Source: Thioalkalivibrio sp. (GTDB lineage Bacteria > Pseudomonadota > Gammaproteobacteria > SpSt-1174). From it: a stretch of DNA of 12,597 nucleotides. Shown here piece after piece: positions 5,884-12,597 of this stretch. The stretch lies in the NCBI GenBank assembly GCA_011046015.1, contig DSBO01000149.1, forward strand, positions 1 through 12,597. Direction: 5' to 3'. Each line of letters opens with the position of its first letter. The stretch's first letter is position 1. A model generated the notes under the pieces. The model had not been told where the DNA came from. It made no database searches and worked only from the letters and a program-made list of their open reading frames with translations. The translations under genes were made by a program, and so were the position numbers.

Positions 5884-7200
5884 ATGAACGGTAAGAACGC
5901 CGGATATCGCCTGGGCGCCGTCGCGCTGGTACTGATCGTCGCCGCCGTCGTGGGCTGGCGCCTGCTTTGGGTACAGAACGGCCTGGACCGGGCCGGTGAT
6001 AGCCCGGCGGCCATCCAGGCCTTTCTCGACGAGCACTGGAAACACCCGTTGCCGCCGCAGGGTACGCCGCCTGCTCATTACCCGCCGAACGAGGCCTTGC
6101 TGGGCGCACAGTCCTGCGCGCAGTGTCATGCCAGCCAGTTCAAGGACTGGCAGGCAAGTCGTCACAGCCAGACCATGCGCGCTGGCATCGTGTGGCAGTT
6201 CGACCTGTTCGGCCAGGCGGAATCGAATACCTGCATGAACTGTCACGCGCCGCTGGCCGAGCAGAAGGCCCTGGTGGCACGGGACATGAGCTGGGCAAAT
6301 GCACCGGCTGACGACCCGCCCGCTCACATACCCCGCCAGTTGCATCACCAGGGACTCACCTGCGCGGCCTGTCACGTGCGGGGGCACGAGCGCTTTGGCC
6401 CCGAGCATCGTGCCGCGCTGTCCGGCACGGAGTCCGGGTTGCCGCATGGTGGTTTCCAGCCACGCCCGGCCTTTAGCGACAGCAAGTTCTGCGCGACCTG
6501 TCACCAGTTTCCCGAGGACGGCCCGCGCCTGAACGGCAAGTTGCGGCAGGACACCTACAACGAGTGGCTGCGCTCGGACTTCGGCCGCCAGGGCGTGAGT
6601 TGCCAGGCCTGCCACATGCCCGACCGGCGCCATCTCTGGCGCGGCATCAGCGATGCCGACATGGTGCGCCGTGCCATGGCCGTGGAGCTGCTGGGCAGCG
6701 ACGGCGAGGACGGCCGTCTCGACCTCGCGCTCACGATCAGCAACGTCGGCGCCGGGCATCACTTCCCCGCCTACATGGTTCCGCGCATCGATGTGCGCCT
6801 GGTGCTGCTCGATCCGGATGGTGCCGAGGTCGGGCAGTTGCTGCATCACGTGCTGCAGTGGCGCACCACAGTGGATCTTGCGCAGGAGGAGTTCGACACG
6901 CGTCTGCCTGCCGGCGAGTCGGTGCGCCTGGAGGCCGCGATGACACGTCCGGACGTCCCGGGTTACCACCTTGCCCTGCGCATCGACGTGGCACCCAAGG
7001 ATCACTACGAGCGCATGTACCGCGACATGATGCGCCAGGCCCAGCGCATGAAGCCGCAGACCGTCGATCTGCTGCGTATCGCCATGCGCGAGGCGGCCGC
7101 CACCCGGTATCGGGCGATCAACGAGCAGGTCGCCCTGGACGACGTGGTGGCGCTGCGGCTGCGCTACCGCCCGTTACCCGAGGAGGTAGCCGCGCCCTGA
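5884..7200 (+). CDS. Membrane-anchored pentaheme cytochrome c
   Basis: A 438-residue protein with one N-terminal membrane segment (about 8-28) and five CxxCH heme c sites: CAQCH 78-82, CMNCH 117-121, CAACH 160-164, CATCH 203-207 and CQACH 240-244. The even spacing of about 40 residues and the many other histidines suit bis-histidine hemes in a chain. After the heme region comes a beta-rich domain (about 255-380) opening with LTISNVGAGHHFP, a module seen in several multiheme cytochromes of the c554/hydroxylamine-oxidoreductase-like group. The N-terminus looks like an uncleaved anchor, so the hemes face the periplasm. It could take electrons from the quinone pool or a membrane complex and pass them to the triheme protein or an outer-membrane partner. 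It lies between the rhodanese gene and operon C and seems to have its own promoter. The electron donor and acceptor are not shown by the sequence. Confidence 0.9.
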   Translation: MNGKNAGYRLGAVALVLIVAAVVGWRLLWVQNGLDRAGDSPAAIQAFLDEHWKHPLPPQGTPPAHYPPNEALLGAQSCAQCHASQFKDWQASRHSQTMRAGIVWQFDLFGQAESNTCMNCHAPLAEQKALVARDMSWANAPADDPPAHIPRQLHHQGLTCAACHVRGHERFGPEHRAALSGTESGLPHGGFQPRPAFSDSKFCATCHQFPEDGPRLNGKLRQDTYNEWLRSDFGRQGVSCQACHMPDRRHLWRGISDADMVRRAMAVELLGSDGEDGRLDLALTISNVGAGHHFPAYMVPRIDVRLVLLDPDGAEVGQLLHHVLQWRTTVDLAQEEFDTRLPAGESVRLEAAMTRPDVPGYHLALRIDVAPKDHYERMYRDMMRQAQRMKPQTVDLLRIAMREAAATRYRAINEQVALDDVVALRLRYRPLPEEVAAP

Positions 7201-7235
7201 TGGCCCGGTCGGCTCCCGCGCACCGGCGTTCGGCG

Positions 7236-7291
7236 TTGCAATTTGAGTCGCGGCCGCAACGATAACGCCATCTGCAATGGCGTTCTGCAAG
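7236..7291 (+). promoter_or_regulatory. Activator half-sites upstream of operon C
   Basis: TTGCAATTT (7236-7244) and CATCTGCAA (7269-7277) form an inverted pair with TGCA cores 36 bp apart, 96 and 60 bp before the -24 element at 7333; the figures upstream of the rhodanese gene are 35, 96 and 61. A third, direct copy TTCTGCAAG (7283-7291) follows. The second half-site lies on an 8-bp palindrome (AACGCCAT 7264-7271 / ATGGCGTT 7277-7284) that lacks a T-tract. Confidence 0.65.
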
Positions 7292-7332
7292 ACAATGTTT
7301 CTATCATACTGAAAGATAAGGTGTTTTCAACG

Positions 7333-7348
7333 TGGCACGGTTCCTGTA
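7333..7348 (+). promoter_or_regulatory. Probable sigma-54 promoter of operon C
   Basis: TGGCACGGTTCCTGTA has a perfect -24 box (TGGCACG) but a -12 box with GT (7346-7347) in place of the usual GC, at the correct ten-base spacing. The conserved upstream half-sites at the right distance make the call credible despite that mismatch. Transcription would start near 7359, about 24 bases before the first gene. Confidence 0.6.
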
Positions 7349-7382
7349 TGGAACTGGGTCACATGCGAGGTGGAAGGCTGTC

Positions 7383-7619
7383 ATGAAGTACCTGGTTTCG
7401 AGTGTGTGGTTCCTGTCGGCGCTGTTGCTCGCCGCGCCGTTGCTGGCGGACGAAGGGCGAGGGGGCGAGGACCGCCAGGACGCCCGGACCGCCGAGGCGC
7501 AGACGGAATCCAGGCCGTCACCCGGCGGTCGGCTGCGTTTTCGTGACGGCCCGGTCTGCATGTGCTCTCAGGGCATGAGTGAAGAGGATATCCAGCGTTC
7601 TCGTGAGAAACGACGCTGA
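7383..7619 (+). CDS. Small exported protein with a Cys-Met-Cys motif
   Basis: A 78-residue protein. The first 23 residues form a clear signal peptide (positive start, hydrophobic core ending LLAAPLLA). The mature part is short and charged, rich in Arg, Glu, Asp and Gln, and carries a single CMC motif at residues 59-61 near the C-terminus, in the context GPVCMCSQGMSEED. A Cys-x-Cys pair could hold a metal, a redox disulfide or a chalcogen atom. The in-frame ATG at 7383 gives a proper signal peptide; an upstream GTG at 7332 lies on the promoter itself and is excluded. It is the first gene after the third sigma-54 promoter, before the triheme cytochrome. I do not recognise a family. Confidence 0.75.
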   Translation: MKYLVSSVWFLSALLLAAPLLADEGRGGEDRQDARTAEAQTESRPSPGGRLRFRDGPVCMCSQGMSEEDIQRSREKRR

Positions 7620-7715
7620 GCGAGGGGTCGCCCCGATGAGCGACCGACTGTTTCATCAACTGGCTAAATCATTTTGAGCAGCACCATCAAAGCAAAATCA
7701 CGCAGGAGGGTAGAC

Positions 7716-8234
7716 ATGGGTAAGCACAATCGGAAAAAGGGTTTGTGGGGTGGTATCGGATGGGGGCGTGCCGCAGTCGCGCTGTCGGTGGTGACGGTGG
7801 TCGGCTGGTTCGCCCTGTCGGTACAGAACGTCCACTACGATCCGCAGCAGAAGATGCTGAGCCTCGACCAGGGGGAGTGGGGTGCGGAGGTGTTCGACAG
7901 CATTCATGAGAGCGTGATTGCCGACGGCCTGGTGCGTCCGGCCAATGCCTGTGGTCTGGGGGCGTCTTCCTGCTTCAAATGCCACAACGGTAAACGTGCG
8001 CCGGAGCCGGACACCAACCCCGTCAGCGCACCGTGGCACAGCGAGCATGCCCGCGTGAACAATTCCTGTGTCGGCTGCCACAGCGGCAACCCGCGCCTGA
8101 TGCGCGAGCAGATGGCGCACAAGGACCTGATCGCCGATCCGCGCCAGCAGCCTGGCGAGAGTTGCGCGAGCTGCCACAAGAACGAGTCGGAGCTCACCGG
8201 CTTTCTCGATGCGTACCTGAAAGTCGGCCAATAA
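7716..8234 (+). CDS. Membrane-anchored triheme cytochrome c
   Basis: A 172-residue protein with an N-terminal membrane anchor (about 16-37, after a lysine/arginine-rich tip) and three CxxCH sites: CFKCH 86-90, CVGCH 118-122 and CASCH 150-154, equally spaced by 32 residues. An additional cysteine precedes the first site (ANACGLG). Regular spacing suggests one heme module repeated three times. It should be periplasmic and carry electrons between the inner membrane and an outer-membrane or soluble partner. The ATG at 7716 follows AGGAGGG with a five-base gap; an earlier TTG in frame at 7674 has no ribosome site. The anchor (GRAAVALSVVTVVGW...SVQN) resembles that of the pentaheme protein (GAVALVLIVAAVVGW...WVQN), so the two may share a membrane partner or a common ancestor for that segment. 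It precedes the porin by 36 bp. Confidence 0.88.
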   Translation: MGKHNRKKGLWGGIGWGRAAVALSVVTVVGWFALSVQNVHYDPQQKMLSLDQGEWGAEVFDSIHESVIADGLVRPANACGLGASSCFKCHNGKRAPEPDTNPVSAPWHSEHARVNNSCVGCHSGNPRLMREQMAHKDLIADPRQQPGESCASCHKNESELTGFLDAYLKVGQ

Positions 8235-8270
8235 CCGGCAAAGAACAACAATCTGAAGGGGGATCACCAA

Positions 8271-9461
8271 ATGAACAAGAAGACATCACAGCCGGTTTTT
8301 CGGCCCAAACGACTGGCAGCCGCGATCGGCGGCCTGGCACTGTGTGCCGGTGCCGCGAGCGTGCAGGCCGGTCCGACCATCAATTACGGGGAGCAGGGCT
8401 CGTTGACGCTCAACTACGAGCTGCAGATCTGGTCCCAGTATCGCGACTTCCGCTCTGAGGCGAACGCGAGCGACAGCTACGATACCTTCCTGCGACGCAA
8501 CCGCATCACCGCGATGGGCCAGTACAATGACTATGTCGGGTTTTATGCACAAATCGAAGCCGGCAACGACAGCAAGTACGGCAACGACGAGAAGTCGACC
8601 TACTACCGTGATGCCTACATCACCTTCGACTGGGATGACTCCACGCGCTTCATCTTCGGCCGCTTCAAGAACACGTTCAGTCGTGAGAACCTGGAGGCCT
8701 GCCTCGAGCCGCTGAACCTGGACCGCGGACTGATCTCCTACACGCCGTTCGGCGGTACCCGCGATACCGGCGCCGCCATGTGGGGCAACCTGGCTGATGC
8801 CAAGTTCCAGTACCGCGTGATGGTGGCGGACGGCCGCGAAGGCGACGACGTGCCGAAGGATAGCCCGCGCTTTACGGCACGCGCACACTACAGCGTCTTC
8901 GATCCTGAGTACTCGTACGGCTACCGCGGCACCTATCTGGGCACCCAGCGCGTGCTGACCTTCGGTGCGGCCTACGACTACCAGGCGGATGTCGTCTATG
9001 CCAACCTGCCGGGTCGTACCGATGCGCGTGACTACTCGGCCTATACCGTCGACGTCTTCTACGAGGAGCCCATGCAGGCCGGTACGCTCACGCTATCCGG
9101 TGCCTACTTCGACTACAGCGTGGACGGCGCCATCAGCGGCGATCCGTTGCTCGTGGACGACAGCGTGGCGCAAACTGCCGAGATGCAGGCCTACTACGTG
9201 AAGGCCGGCTGGCTGTTTGGCGAGAAGATCGGTATCGGCCGTCTGCAGCTGTTTGCCCGCCACGAGGCGTCGGATTATGATCGTGCGGACAACTATTTCG
9301 ACAATGAGATCAACGCGGTTGGCGCCAATTACTACCTCGATGGGCAGCAACTCAAGCTGACCTTCGAGTTCGCCGACGTGTCGTTCGACGAGCAGCACCC
9401 GACCCTGAACTCGCTGGGCGACTACAAGCAGGCGACCCTGGGCTTCCAGATGCTGTTCTGA
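8271..9461 (+). CDS. Outer-membrane beta-barrel porin
   Basis: A 396-residue protein with a signal peptide cleaved after SVQA (residue 33). The mature part is made of alternating polar and hydrophobic strands rich in Tyr, Asp and Gly, with no hydrophobic helix, and ends in a terminal Phe (GFQMLF), the recognition signal of outer-membrane barrels for the Bam complex. The opening GSLTLNYELQIWSQYRD and the segment RDAYITFDWDDSTRFIFGRFK resemble anion-selective O/P-type porins. One mature cysteine is present (LEACLEP). It follows the triheme cytochrome with AAGGGGG before its ATG. It could admit an oxyanion such as selenite or thiosulfate to the periplasm, or hold a cytochrome conduit as ExtI-type barrels are thought to. 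At this length the barrel would have roughly 16-18 strands; that is an estimate. Confidence 0.87.
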   Translation: MNKKTSQPVFRPKRLAAAIGGLALCAGAASVQAGPTINYGEQGSLTLNYELQIWSQYRDFRSEANASDSYDTFLRRNRITAMGQYNDYVGFYAQIEAGNDSKYGNDEKSTYYRDAYITFDWDDSTRFIFGRFKNTFSRENLEACLEPLNLDRGLISYTPFGGTRDTGAAMWGNLADAKFQYRVMVADGREGDDVPKDSPRFTARAHYSVFDPEYSYGYRGTYLGTQRVLTFGAAYDYQADVVYANLPGRTDARDYSAYTVDVFYEEPMQAGTLTLSGAYFDYSVDGAISGDPLLVDDSVAQTAEMQAYYVKAGWLFGEKIGIGRLQLFARHEASDYDRADNYFDNEINAVGANYYLDGQQLKLTFEFADVSFDEQHPTLNSLGDYKQATLGFQMLF

Positions 9462-9484
9462 TCGCGACAGACCGCCTGGCATGC

Positions 9485-9506
9485 GCCGGTCCTCGCGGGG
9501 GCCGGC
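9485..9506 (+). other. Hairpin between porin and kinase genes
   Basis: GCCGG (9485-9489) pairs with CCGGC (9502-9506), extended by T-G, C-G and C-G pairs. No T-run follows, so termination would be weak at most. It may reduce read-through from the strongly induced porin transcript into the regulatory genes. Confidence 0.4.
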
Positions 9507-9548
9507 CGTGCAAAGGAGCGAATCATTACCGACACACAAGTCAGTGGC

Positions 9549-11000
9549 ATGAACACGATGGGCGGATCCTCCGCCCGTCGTCGTGTTCCGCCCACCTATA
9601 TCTGGGCCATCGGCGCGGCGCTGTTCGTGCTGGTCGCGCTGGCCGTCGTCATCCTGCTGCACGGGGCCGCCGCCGTGCCGGTCGGCGCCTGGATCGGCGC
9701 CGCGGGCATGATCGTCGGGCTCGCTGCCGGCTACCTGCTGGCCACGCGCAGCTATCGACGCGGACTGGCCAGTCTCCATGCGGGCCTGATCATTGCCCAG
9801 GACGGTAGTCTGCAGCCCGTGGACGTTCCCGAGGTCCACGATCCCCAGCTCGCCCGCCTGTACCGGGACTACAATCAGACCATCACCACCCTGAGTGCCA
9901 TGTTCGCCCTCGTGGAGGAATGCCAGCACCGGGTGCTCAACGAGCGAAACCGGATGAACGTCATGGTGCAGGTGCTGCCGGCGGCGTTGCTCGGTGTCGA
10001 TGACAATCTCAGTATCAACATCGTCAATAAACAGGCTGAAACGCTCTTCGAAAAGCAGGAGCGCTATCTGGTCGGAGCGAGCCTGTTCGATATCCTGAAT
10101 CTCACCGACGAGACCCGGGAAGTGCTCCGGGATGCCTTTCTGTACAAACAGAACATCCGTAATCAGGTCGTCAACCTGCAGCTCAACGACCAGGAGCGCT
10201 GGGTTTCCATGAACCTTTCCTTCGTCACCGAGGACGAGGAGGAGATGGCTGCAGTGATCACGCTGCTGGACATCACCGACTACCGCCAGCTGCAGGAAAG
10301 CGTGTACACGCGCGAAAAGCTGGTGGCCATGGGGCAGCTCGCCGGTGGCGTGGCACATGAGCTAAATACCCCGCTTGGCAGCATCCTCGGCTACTCGCGC
10401 CTGCTGATGGATGCCTGCGAGAACCCGGAGCGGGCGCGCCACTATTCACGCATCATCGCCGAGGAGACCAAGCGCTGCTCCCGCATCATCCAGAACCTGC
10501 TCAACTACGCGCGCAAGGACCAGTGTCAGAGCGATGTCTGCGAGGTCAACACGGTGGTCGACGAGGTGGTGGATACGCTCATCAGCTGCCGGCTGAAGCG
10601 TTACGCCATTACCCTGGAGCGTGCGTACGAGGGTGAGCCGGTCGTGGACGGCGGATGCGGTGAGCTGGAGATCGTGCTGACCAACCTGCTCGTCAATTCA
10701 GTGCAGGCGTTGCAGCATGTAGAAGCCCCGGTGATTCGCATCCGTACCCGCGAAGTCGAAGGTGGCTTCGTCTCCATCATCGTTGAGGATAACGGCCCGG
10801 GCATTCCCCGCGAACTGCGCGCGAGGATCTTTGAGCCGTTCTTTACCACCAAGGACGTGGGCGAGGGGAGTGGTCTGGGCCTGTCCATCAGCCACGCCAT
10901 GGTGTCTCGTCGCGGCGGTGTGTTGCGCTACGACACGGACTACACGGACGGAGCACGATTCATCATCCGCCTGCCCGGCACGGGTGTGGCCCGACATTGA
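9549..11000 (+). CDS. Membrane sensor histidine kinase (NtrB-like)
   Basis: A 483-residue protein. Two membrane helices (about 17-38 and 47-66) enclose only a short loop, so there is no large periplasmic sensor domain. A linker and a PAS domain (about 136-250) follow, then the H-box GGVAHELNTP with phospho-accepting H270, and the ATPase domain with N-box (NLLVNSVQAL), G1 (VEDNGPGIP), F-box (FEPFFTTK) and G2 (GEGSGLGLS). The signal may therefore be cytoplasmic through PAS, or membrane-borne. Cysteines at DQCQSDVC and SCRLK lie between the two catalytic parts. The response regulator gene follows at once. The start is uncertain: ATG 9549 has no ribosome site, while AAGGAG (9513-9518) is well spaced for an in-frame ATT at 9525, giving eight more residues. 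Confidence 0.92.
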   Translation: MNTMGGSSARRRVPPTYIWAIGAALFVLVALAVVILLHGAAAVPVGAWIGAAGMIVGLAAGYLLATRSYRRGLASLHAGLIIAQDGSLQPVDVPEVHDPQLARLYRDYNQTITTLSAMFALVEECQHRVLNERNRMNVMVQVLPAALLGVDDNLSINIVNKQAETLFEKQERYLVGASLFDILNLTDETREVLRDAFLYKQNIRNQVVNLQLNDQERWVSMNLSFVTEDEEEMAAVITLLDITDYRQLQESVYTREKLVAMGQLAGGVAHELNTPLGSILGYSRLLMDACENPERARHYSRIIAEETKRCSRIIQNLLNYARKDQCQSDVCEVNTVVDEVVDTLISCRLKRYAITLERAYEGEPVVDGGCGELEIVLTNLLVNSVQALQHVEAPVIRIRTREVEGGFVSIIVEDNGPGIPRELRARIFEPFFTTKDVGEGSGLGLSISHAMVSRRGGVLRYDTDYTDGARFIIRLPGTGVARH

Positions 11001-11008
11001 GCACGAGC

Positions 11009-12418
11009 ATGCAGGCAGCCAAACTGAGCGAGACCGAACCCATGGACCTTTCCAGCCGGGCCGAACGCCCCGTCGTGATGGTCACCGAAGATGATCCGGC
11101 CATGCGCGAACTGGTGACCAGCGTGCTCGAGGAGCTGGATGCCGACGTGGTGCCCATGTCCAGCTCCACCGAGGCACTGGACTATCTCGAATCCCATGAC
11201 GTGGCGGTGGTGGTCACCGACCTGCGCATGCCGCGCATCGATGGTATGCAGGTGCTGGCCTTTTCCCGACAGCGCAATCCCCTGACCCAGGTGATCATGG
11301 TCACGGGCCATGCCACCGTCGAGTCGGCAGTCGAGACGCTGAAGGCGGGGGCCTTCGATTACATCTGCAAGCCTTTCGAGAACGTCGAACTGCGCGTCAC
11401 CGTGCAGCGGGCACTGGACCACTGGAACCTGAGCCGGGAAAACATCCGGCTGCGCGAGGAGAACCGCGTATTTTCCGAGGGCGATACCATCATCGGGCGT
11501 TCCGCTCCGATGGCCGAGGTGCAGCGCCTGATCGATGCGGCCTCGGCCTACGACTGCCCCGTGTTGATCACGGGCGAGAGTGGCTGCGGCAAGGAACTGG
11601 TCGCGCGTCAGGTGCACCTGCGCAGCCCGAGGCGGGACGCCAGTTTCGTCGCGATAAACTGCGCGGCGATTCCCGAGCAGATCATCGAGAGCGAACTCTT
11701 CGGCTACCAGAAGGGGGCGTTCACCGGCGCCGAGCGCGCCAAGCCGGGGCTGTTCGAGACTGCCAATGGCGGCACCATCTTCCTCGACGAGATCAACAAC
11801 GCCTCCCTCTCGCTACAGGCCAAGCTCCTGCGCGTGCTGCAGGATGCGACCTTTTACCGGCTCGGCGACACCGAGCCACGCCAAGTCAACGTGCGCGTGA
11901 TCGCCGCGACCAATCGCGACGTGCCCGAGTTGATCACGCAGGGGGAGTTTCGTGAGGACCTTTACTATCGCCTGCGCGTGATCGAGATCCACATCCCGGC
12001 ATTGCGCGACCGGCGCGACGACGTGCCCTTGCTCGCACACTACTTCATCGACAAGTATGCCAGGCGTTTCGACAAGCCCATGGAGGGTATGACCACGCGC
12101 GTGCTGGGAGCGCTGATGCGCCACGACTGGCCTGGCAACGTGCGTGAACTCGAGAACGTCATCCAGCGCACGATCATTCTCAGCCAGGGCAAGGTCATCG
12201 ACGTGGACAGCCTCACGCCAGAGATCGCCCAGGGGAGCGAGGTGTCCGGGCGCGCCATCGATCACATGCAGCCGCAGACGCTCGAGGAGGTGGAGGTGTA
12301 CTTCATCCGCAAGGCCCTGCGCGAAACCGGCGGCGACCGCGCGCTCAGCGCGGAGATTCTCGGTATCGACAAGAGCACCCTGTGGCGCAAGATCAAGCGC
12401 TACGACATCGAGAACTGA
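11009..12418 (+). CDS. NtrC-family sigma-54-dependent response regulator
   Basis: About 469 residues with three classical parts. The receiver domain (about 20-140) has the acidic pair EDD, the phospho-acceptor D71 in VVVTDLRMP and the KPF lysine. The AAA+ domain (about 160-390) has Walker A GESGCGKE at 189-196, the sigma-54 contact loop GAFTGA at 236-241 and Walker B GGTIFLDEI. The C-terminus is a Fis-type helix-turn-helix (ALSAEILGIDKSTLWRKIKRY). It will activate sigma-54 promoters after phosphorylation by the kinase. ATG 11009 lies eight bases after the kinase stop; a TTG at 10997 overlapping the kinase stop by four bases (TTGA) is an alternative. Three sigma-54 promoters with shared upstream sites in this window are its obvious targets. 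Confidence 0.95.
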   Translation: MQAAKLSETEPMDLSSRAERPVVMVTEDDPAMRELVTSVLEELDADVVPMSSSTEALDYLESHDVAVVVTDLRMPRIDGMQVLAFSRQRNPLTQVIMVTGHATVESAVETLKAGAFDYICKPFENVELRVTVQRALDHWNLSRENIRLREENRVFSEGDTIIGRSAPMAEVQRLIDAASAYDCPVLITGESGCGKELVARQVHLRSPRRDASFVAINCAAIPEQIIESELFGYQKGAFTGAERAKPGLFETANGGTIFLDEINNASLSLQAKLLRVLQDATFYRLGDTEPRQVNVRVIAATNRDVPELITQGEFREDLYYRLRVIEIHIPALRDRRDDVPLLAHYFIDKYARRFDKPMEGMTTRVLGALMRHDWPGNVRELENVIQRTIILSQGKVIDVDSLTPEIAQGSEVSGRAIDHMQPQTLEEVEVYFIRKALRETGGDRALSAEILGIDKSTLWRKIKRYDIEN

Positions 12419-12480
12419 GGGATGCCGTGCGGGCGCACCGGTATGCCGGGTAGTCGCTGCCGGTTTCCGGACTGAGGGCC

Positions 12481-12597
12481 GTGGGGTTCGATCTGCCGCT
12501 TGTTCTCCTGCTGCTGGCCGCCATGTCCGGCTTCGTCTGGGCGTTCAGTGCTGCGAGACGGGCCCCGCCTGATGGGATGGCGGGGCCCGTCTCGCAG
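12481..12597 (+). CDS. Possible partial reading frame, cut by the window end
   Basis: From GTG 12481 the frame stays open to the edge. It starts GFDLPLVLLLLAAMSGFVWAF, a single membrane helix, vaguely like the N-terminus of signal peptidase I, followed by SAARRAPPDG. A GAGGG lies only two bases before the GTG, a poor spacing. The second half coincides with the long perfect hairpin at 12551-12597, which is unusual inside a gene. It may be a chance frame over a terminator. Confidence 0.25.
   Translation, partial: MGFDLPLVLLLLAAMSGFVWAFSAARRAPPDGMAGPVSQ
12551..12597 (+). terminator. Perfect 19-bp hairpin at the window edge, probable terminator
   Basis: CTGCGAGACGGGCCCCGCC (12551-12569) pairs without mismatch with 12579-12597 around a nine-base loop. 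It lies 133 bp after the stop of the regulator gene. The window ends exactly at its last base, so a following T-tract cannot be seen. An assembly fold-back at a contig end would look the same. Confidence 0.55.

Noticed and set aside
5812..7005. 397-residue frame on the minus strand
   Set aside because: It lies fully antisense to the pentaheme gene, whose five CxxCH motifs prove the coding strand; GC-rich codons leave the opposite frame open by chance.
7264..7284. Terminator of the pentaheme gene
   Set aside because: An 8-bp stem without a T-tract; its loop overlaps the activator half-site, so a DNA-binding role is the better reading.
665..9461. Selenoprotein with in-frame TGA
   Set aside because: Considered because of the possible selenium link; all genes end in ordinary stops with the next start close by, and no gene looked prematurely interrupted at a TGA.
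9478..9491. Fourth sigma-54 promoter before the kinase gene
   Set aside because: A TGGCAT occurs but no GC stands at the required ten-base spacing.
9093..10358. 421-residue frame on the minus strand
   Set aside because: It spans the porin end and kinase start in antisense, crosses a gene boundary and has no recognisable domain.

Overview
The window reads as a stretch of a GC-rich Gammaproteobacterium-like chromosome with a sulfur/selenium-handling flavour. No rRNA, tRNA or housekeeping marker fixes the taxon, so that placement is inference from gene content and style. Thirteen complete coding regions, all on the + strand, form a themed island of inorganic-chalcogen (S, Se or Te) handling plus c-type-cytochrome electron transfer. 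An intergenic repeat lies before it and a strong hairpin after it, with a doubtful partial reading frame at the right edge.

Layout. 1-252: two copies of a roughly 94-bp repeat around a strong terminator, then a gene-free leader. 665-3637: operon A, TusA-like protein, large YeeE/YedE (TsuA-type) membrane transporter, second TusA, DsrE-like protein and two tiny proteins, ending near a terminator at 3819-3838. 4160-5644: single gene B, a lipoprotein with two rhodanese-like domains, closed by a terminator at 5666-5692. 5884-7200: membrane-anchored pentaheme cytochrome c, apparently with its own sigma-70-like promoter. 7383-9461: operon C, small exported protein with a Cys-Met-Cys motif, membrane-anchored triheme cytochrome and outer-membrane beta-barrel porin. 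9549-12418: a two-component pair, membrane histidine kinase and NtrC-family sigma-54 activator.

How it fits together. Operon A, gene B and operon C are each preceded by a -24/-12 (sigma-54) promoter match: 549-564 and 3976-3991 are good, 7333-7348 has a weaker -12. About 60 and 96 bp upstream of the -24 element at 3976 and 7333, and 67 and 107 bp upstream at 549, lie half-sites built on TTGCAnATT / AATnTGCAA in inverted orientation. The locus carries its own sigma-54 activator, so the simplest reading is a self-contained regulon: an external signal sensed by the kinase switches on a cytoplasmic sulfur(selenium)-carrier module, a periplasm-facing rhodanese lipoprotein and a cytochrome/porin module. 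The combination of rhodanese lipoprotein, small multihemes and a beta-barrel recalls, from memory and not from a search, the Geobacter extHIJKL cluster linked to selenite/tellurite. The substrate here (selenite, tellurite, polysulfide, thiosulfate) cannot be settled from sequence.
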